Position numbers and translations under genes: made by a program. From Leishmania infantum JPCM5 (Eukaryota > Euglenozoa > Kinetoplastea > Trypanosomatida > Trypanosomatidae): a stretch of DNA of 64,000 bases. The notes under the pieces are model-generated. The model saw nothing but the letters and a program-made list of their open reading frames with translations. It was not told the DNA's origin and did no database searches. Within the stretch, counting starts at the first letter, position 1, and every line of letters begins with the position of its first letter. Positions 60,897-64,000 of the stretch are shown here, piece by piece. Location: the NCBI RefSeq assembly GCF_000002875.2, contig NC_009399.2:515635-579634 (forward strand), written 5' to 3'.

Positions 60897-62087
60897 TGCC
60901 AATAAGTTTTTTTTTGAGCCGGGAGTGGGGGGGGAGGGGGGAGAGGGAGAGAAAGGATGGCAGACAAGAGGGGCGTCGCAAGCGAGGAACAGGGGGAGGC
61001 TGCGGCAGTGGTTAACTATGGAAGACACTTGTTCAGGCAAGCAACCATGCGTGCATACAGAGAAAGAGAGAGGGCAGAAGATGGTGGCACGCGAGCACAA
61101 GGTATACGATGTGCGGCGTGTGTCCGTGTCTGTAAAACCGGCGAGCGTGAGTGTCGCGCCACGGGAGATGGTGAGAGAGAAAGAGAGAAATGGGGAGGGA
61201 GAGAGGGAGAGAGGGAGAGAGGGAGGGAGGGAGGGAGGACACACACAGACAAACAAAAGGCGATGACAGAAACAGATGTGCTCGAAGGGGCAGAGGGGAG
61301 ACTGAGAAAATAAACTCTGCGCAAACCTAGACAGACGCACGCACATACACAGAAGGAGGCAGAGGGAAAGGGGAAGAGAGAGAGTCAAAGTGCTTCATCG
61401 TGGTAAGGATCATGGCAGGATGTAGTGCCTGGGCTCAGCTGCGCTGCATTAGGTAATAGACGCGACAGGCTCTATCAAGTATCGCGGTGCCCATTGCCGT
61501 CTGCACCAGGCGGCGGCCCAGGGACCGCGAATCAGCGATGTCCCCGTCCCACAGCAGGATGAGAGGAGTGACACAAGAACAGAGGAAGGAGATGAGGAGT
61601 GTCTTCGAAGCTGCAGTGTGGCAAACGTGCGCGAGAAGGCAGAAACCCCACAGCAGAAGAGGGATCCTAGAACAAAGAGCCGAGACACATAAGCCGTGTG
61701 GTGTCGCCAGGGTCCCTGCAGCAGAAGAGGCGCTGTGTAAGTCTTAATATTCAAACGCGGGGGGGGGCGCCACCAAGGCACTGGTCGGAACCCGCACACA
61801 AGAATCCAAACACTTACAGACGCACATCAACGCGCTCATCATCTCCGACTTCGCCATCCCTCCGGTACCAAGGGAAGAAGATGGGGAAGAGAAAAAACAG
61901 ATGGCAACGCATCGCTGTACGGCAACAGCCCAATTCTGCGCGCAAGCGCAGACACGCAACGCAGTTGGATTATGGATCAGCGATGGAAGCATCAGAGAGA
62001 GAGAGAGACATGGAGAACGCGATAGGGGAGGATAGGGGGGTTTGCTCCCTTCCCTCCGCCCCCCCACGTATCCCGCCTCTTCTCCGT
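60897..62087. other. Spacer upstream of phosphomevalonate kinase
   Basis: No gene is seen. Purine-rich runs (60927-60955, 61190-61240) read as strong polypyrimidine tracts on the transcribed strand. The one next to PMK is followed by an A-run and no AG before the ATG, so the acceptor is probably farther upstream. Confidence 0.5.
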
Positions 62088-62465
62088 TCAATGCTTGGAT
62101 TCAAGCTCCTTGAGCAGGGCCGGGTCCACAACGACAGCACGCTTCTTGCGGCGTGCCGCGGCCATCTCCTCCTCCGTCGGCGGCTCGGCCACCACCACAG
62201 CCTCGCCGTTCTCTTGCACGGCACCGCCCTCGACGTTGATCTGGTGAAGGCGGTGGAGGTAGTAGGAGGCGCACAAAGCAAACGTCCCGGCGCAGAAGAA
62301 CACGACAAGGAAGAAGACGTACCCGCTGCGCCTCGTGCAGCACCACGAGGCGCAGTCCGAGATACGGGGGTTCAGCAAAGTGCACATGCCGCTCGCCATG
62401 CAGGGCTCCCGCGCGCACTCAGCGCGCAGAGAGGCGTAGCCGCTGCACTTGGCTGTGCAAGACAT
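62088..62465 (-). CDS. Small Cys-rich single-pass membrane protein
   Basis: This 125-residue protein is not in a family I can name. The first 45 residues hold nine Cys (SCTAKC, ECAREPC, MCTLLN, DCASWCC), followed by a transmembrane helix (YVFFLVVFFCAGTFALCASYYL, about 49-70) and a basic/acidic tail with AARRKKRAVVVDP, ending in KELESKH. The Cys cluster could be palmitoylated if it faces the cytosol or disulfide-bonded if luminal. No signal peptide is seen at the start. The ATG at 62465 is used; the frame extends to 62744 through low-complexity sequence. A TG tract (62475-62493) lies just upstream of the start. Confidence 0.6.
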   Translation of the reverse strand: MSCTAKCSGYASLRAECAREPCMASGMCTLLNPRISDCASWCCTRRSGYVFFLVVFFCAGTFALCASYYLHRLHQINVEGGAVQENGEAVVVAEPPTEEEMAAARRKKRAVVVDPALLKELESKH

Positions 62466-63910
62466 GACACCTTTTTGTGTGTGTGTGTGTGTGTATGTGG
62501 TGCAGTTGGGTGAGCGGCTTCGATGCGGCGAATCAAAAGTGAGCGAAATCGAGAGAGCACGCGTGCTGTTAGTGGCATAGGACAGCCGCGTGTTCAAGAG
62601 GGCCGCATACACGCGCAGACGCAGACACGACGACAGGCACTGCGAAGCCCTCCGTGGCTGTAAAAGAAAGGGCACAGAGAAGTCGACAGAGGCGGATAAT
62701 AGTGAGGGGTGGGAGCGATGTGCGTGTTTGAGCTGCACACACAAAACAAAAACACGGACATCTCAACGTGGTGAGACAGCGAAACAGATATGGTATGCGT
62801 GAGAAGCGTGTGTGGCGCCTCACACAAGGGGAGCAACTTCTCGGCCACCTTCCCCTCTCTCCGCTTCTACTGGTGGGTGCAGCACTGGAAATACAGCGCT
62901 GAGAATAGCAACAATAGCACCCTGTCGCGCAGAGGTGGCGAGGAGTGGGAAAGAGAAACATTCTTGTGGAAGGATAAAGGCACGCATCATCCGTCTCGCG
63001 CCCATCTGCATCCTGTAGAGCCCATCCTTCAGTGTCGGCAAAGCCGACATATGCCACGGCTGCGCCAACAGACCTCCGTGAGTCAAGCACACGAAGATAG
63101 AAAACGCTTCTCCGGAAGGCCGATTCGGTTGGCGGTTAGCCTGGTTCGCCTGCCCACACTGCGCGCCCTCTCTTTTAAATGATTTTCTTATACCGATTAA
63201 TCTTCACTCAGAATTACAGAGAAGGAAAAGATAAAGACGCTTCACGACTGCGGAGCCGTGCGCTTACACATACGCGAGACTTCCTATTCGCTTCTCGGCC
63301 AAGGAATCTCCGTCCTCTTCATCACAGGACCACAGGAATGGCGGAAGAGAGGCAGGGGGAGGGGCTTCGAGTGCACCAGGCGACGCAGAATGTCCCGATT
63401 ACCGACACAGACACACAGTGGTAGACGCGGGCCATCAGCAGCAGCGAAAACGTGAGGCATATAGGAGACAGCGTGCCGTCACCAAAGCGAAGGGAGTGGA
63501 GGCCTCTCTTCTGATTCGGCTTTTGTGGCTGCATAGCGGTGTGCATGTTTCTGCCGCCGCTGCCGCTGCCGCTGCTGTCCCTCCCACTCTCTCGTTTAAC
63601 TACTCTAGCGAAGAATCCCAGAAGACAGAGTCCCTTCATCGCTCTCTCACTTTAACAAGCGAAAAAAAGCGAAAACAAAAAATGTCGTTATAGAGCTTCT
63701 TCGATCAAACTGCACCACAGGACTTCCGCCGCCACCGCCGCCGCTGCAACCCTTTCACAGGAGTGACGACATGCACACCGCGCAGCCCCGCATGTTGGCC
63801 ATCCTCGTTCATCAGGAGGCGCTGTCGCACGGCAGTCTTAGCTCGAGTGCCACAACAAAGAGAACAGAAACACAGGGAACATGCAAAACCAGAGAACAAG
63901 GAAAGCCACC
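62466..63910. other. Spacer upstream of the small membrane protein
   Basis: No gene is seen in 1.4 kb. It has the TG tract near 62475-62493 and short A-rich stretches (63661-63680). This region should contain the 3' UTR of the partial gene at the window edge. Confidence 0.5.
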
Positions 63911-64000
63911 TCAGAGCAAGCGCTCAATCTCGAGCTTCACTGCCTGCACCTTCGCCGCAACAGGGCTGTTCTCGCCCTGAAGGATGGCTAGCGCCACGAC
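63911..64000 (-). CDS. Partial CDS, C-terminal end of an unidentified gene
   Basis: The last 90 bases read on the minus strand as an open frame of 29 codons closing with TGA at 63913-63911. The peptide is helical and charged (ALAILQGENSPVAAKVQAV, then LEIERLL at the end), which is typical of a real C terminus and unlike the low-complexity frames of the spacers. The rest lies outside the window, so the product is unknown. Confidence 0.45.
   Translation of the reverse strand, partial: VVALAILQGENSPVAAKVQAVKLEIERLL

Noticed and set aside
1..64000. CRISPR arrays, introns, rRNA or strand-switch regions
   Set aside because: None was seen. The tandem repeats are microsatellites without spacers, every gene is uninterrupted, and all genes share one strand.

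Overview
The window comes from a trypanosomatid nuclear chromosome, almost certainly Leishmania. Supporting signs seen in the sequence are high GC, intronless genes, all genes on one strand, long spacers full of CA/TG and polypyrimidine tracts (trans-splicing signals), and a 640-bp repeat that looks like a SIDER2-type retroposon. From memory, the gene order topoisomerase II, ubiquitin hydrolase, CorA, EIF4G2 ... GlnRS, PCNA, phosphomevalonate kinase matches Leishmania chromosome 15. I could not check that here, and the species is not resolved.

All 23 recognised genes lie on the minus strand, so they are read right to left as part of one polycistronic unit. No strand-switch region, tRNA, rRNA or CRISPR array was seen. 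Several open reading frames begin with a GTG or TTG codon if taken at full length. I trimmed these to the first plausible ATG.

Listed from low to high coordinate: 0.5-10.3 kb holds mitochondrial-type DNA topoisomerase II and a USP7-like deubiquitinase. 11.6-12.2 kb holds repeat copy A. 12.8-20.5 kb holds a CorA-like Mg transporter with a SHOCT motif and the MIF4G protein EIF4G2, followed by a 3.5 kb gene-free spacer. 24.0-36.2 kb holds a divergent actin-related protein, a calyphosin-like protein, an FCP1-like phosphatase, a coiled-coil hypothetical, a TBC1D19-like protein, a 2OG-Fe(II) oxygenase and an ARP3-like protein. 36.5-37.1 kb holds repeat copy B, inverted and over 99% identical to copy A. 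37.3-53.2 kb holds a DUF1796 papain-like protein with a Myb-like tail, NOP58, a TMEM164-like acyltransferase, a putative mitochondrial protein, the HRD1 E3 ligase, MSH3 and a 95-residue orphan. 54.5-64 kb holds GlnRS, PCNA, phosphomevalonate kinase, a small Cys-rich membrane protein and the 3' end of one more gene.

The genes are functionally mixed, as is normal for trypanosomatid units. Themes recur: DNA replication and repair (TOP2, PCNA, MSH3), translation and ribosome biogenesis (EIF4G2, GlnRS, NOP58), ubiquitin and ERAD (USP7, HRD1), actin-related proteins (two), and lipid or isoprenoid metabolism (TMEM164-like, PMK). The points most worth following are the inverted repeat pair enclosing about 24 kb, the TMEM164 homologue in an ether-lipid-rich parasite, the SHOCT-CorA combination, the degenerate nucleotide-binding loops of both actin-related proteins, and the PCNA loop insertion carrying two SUMO-type motifs.
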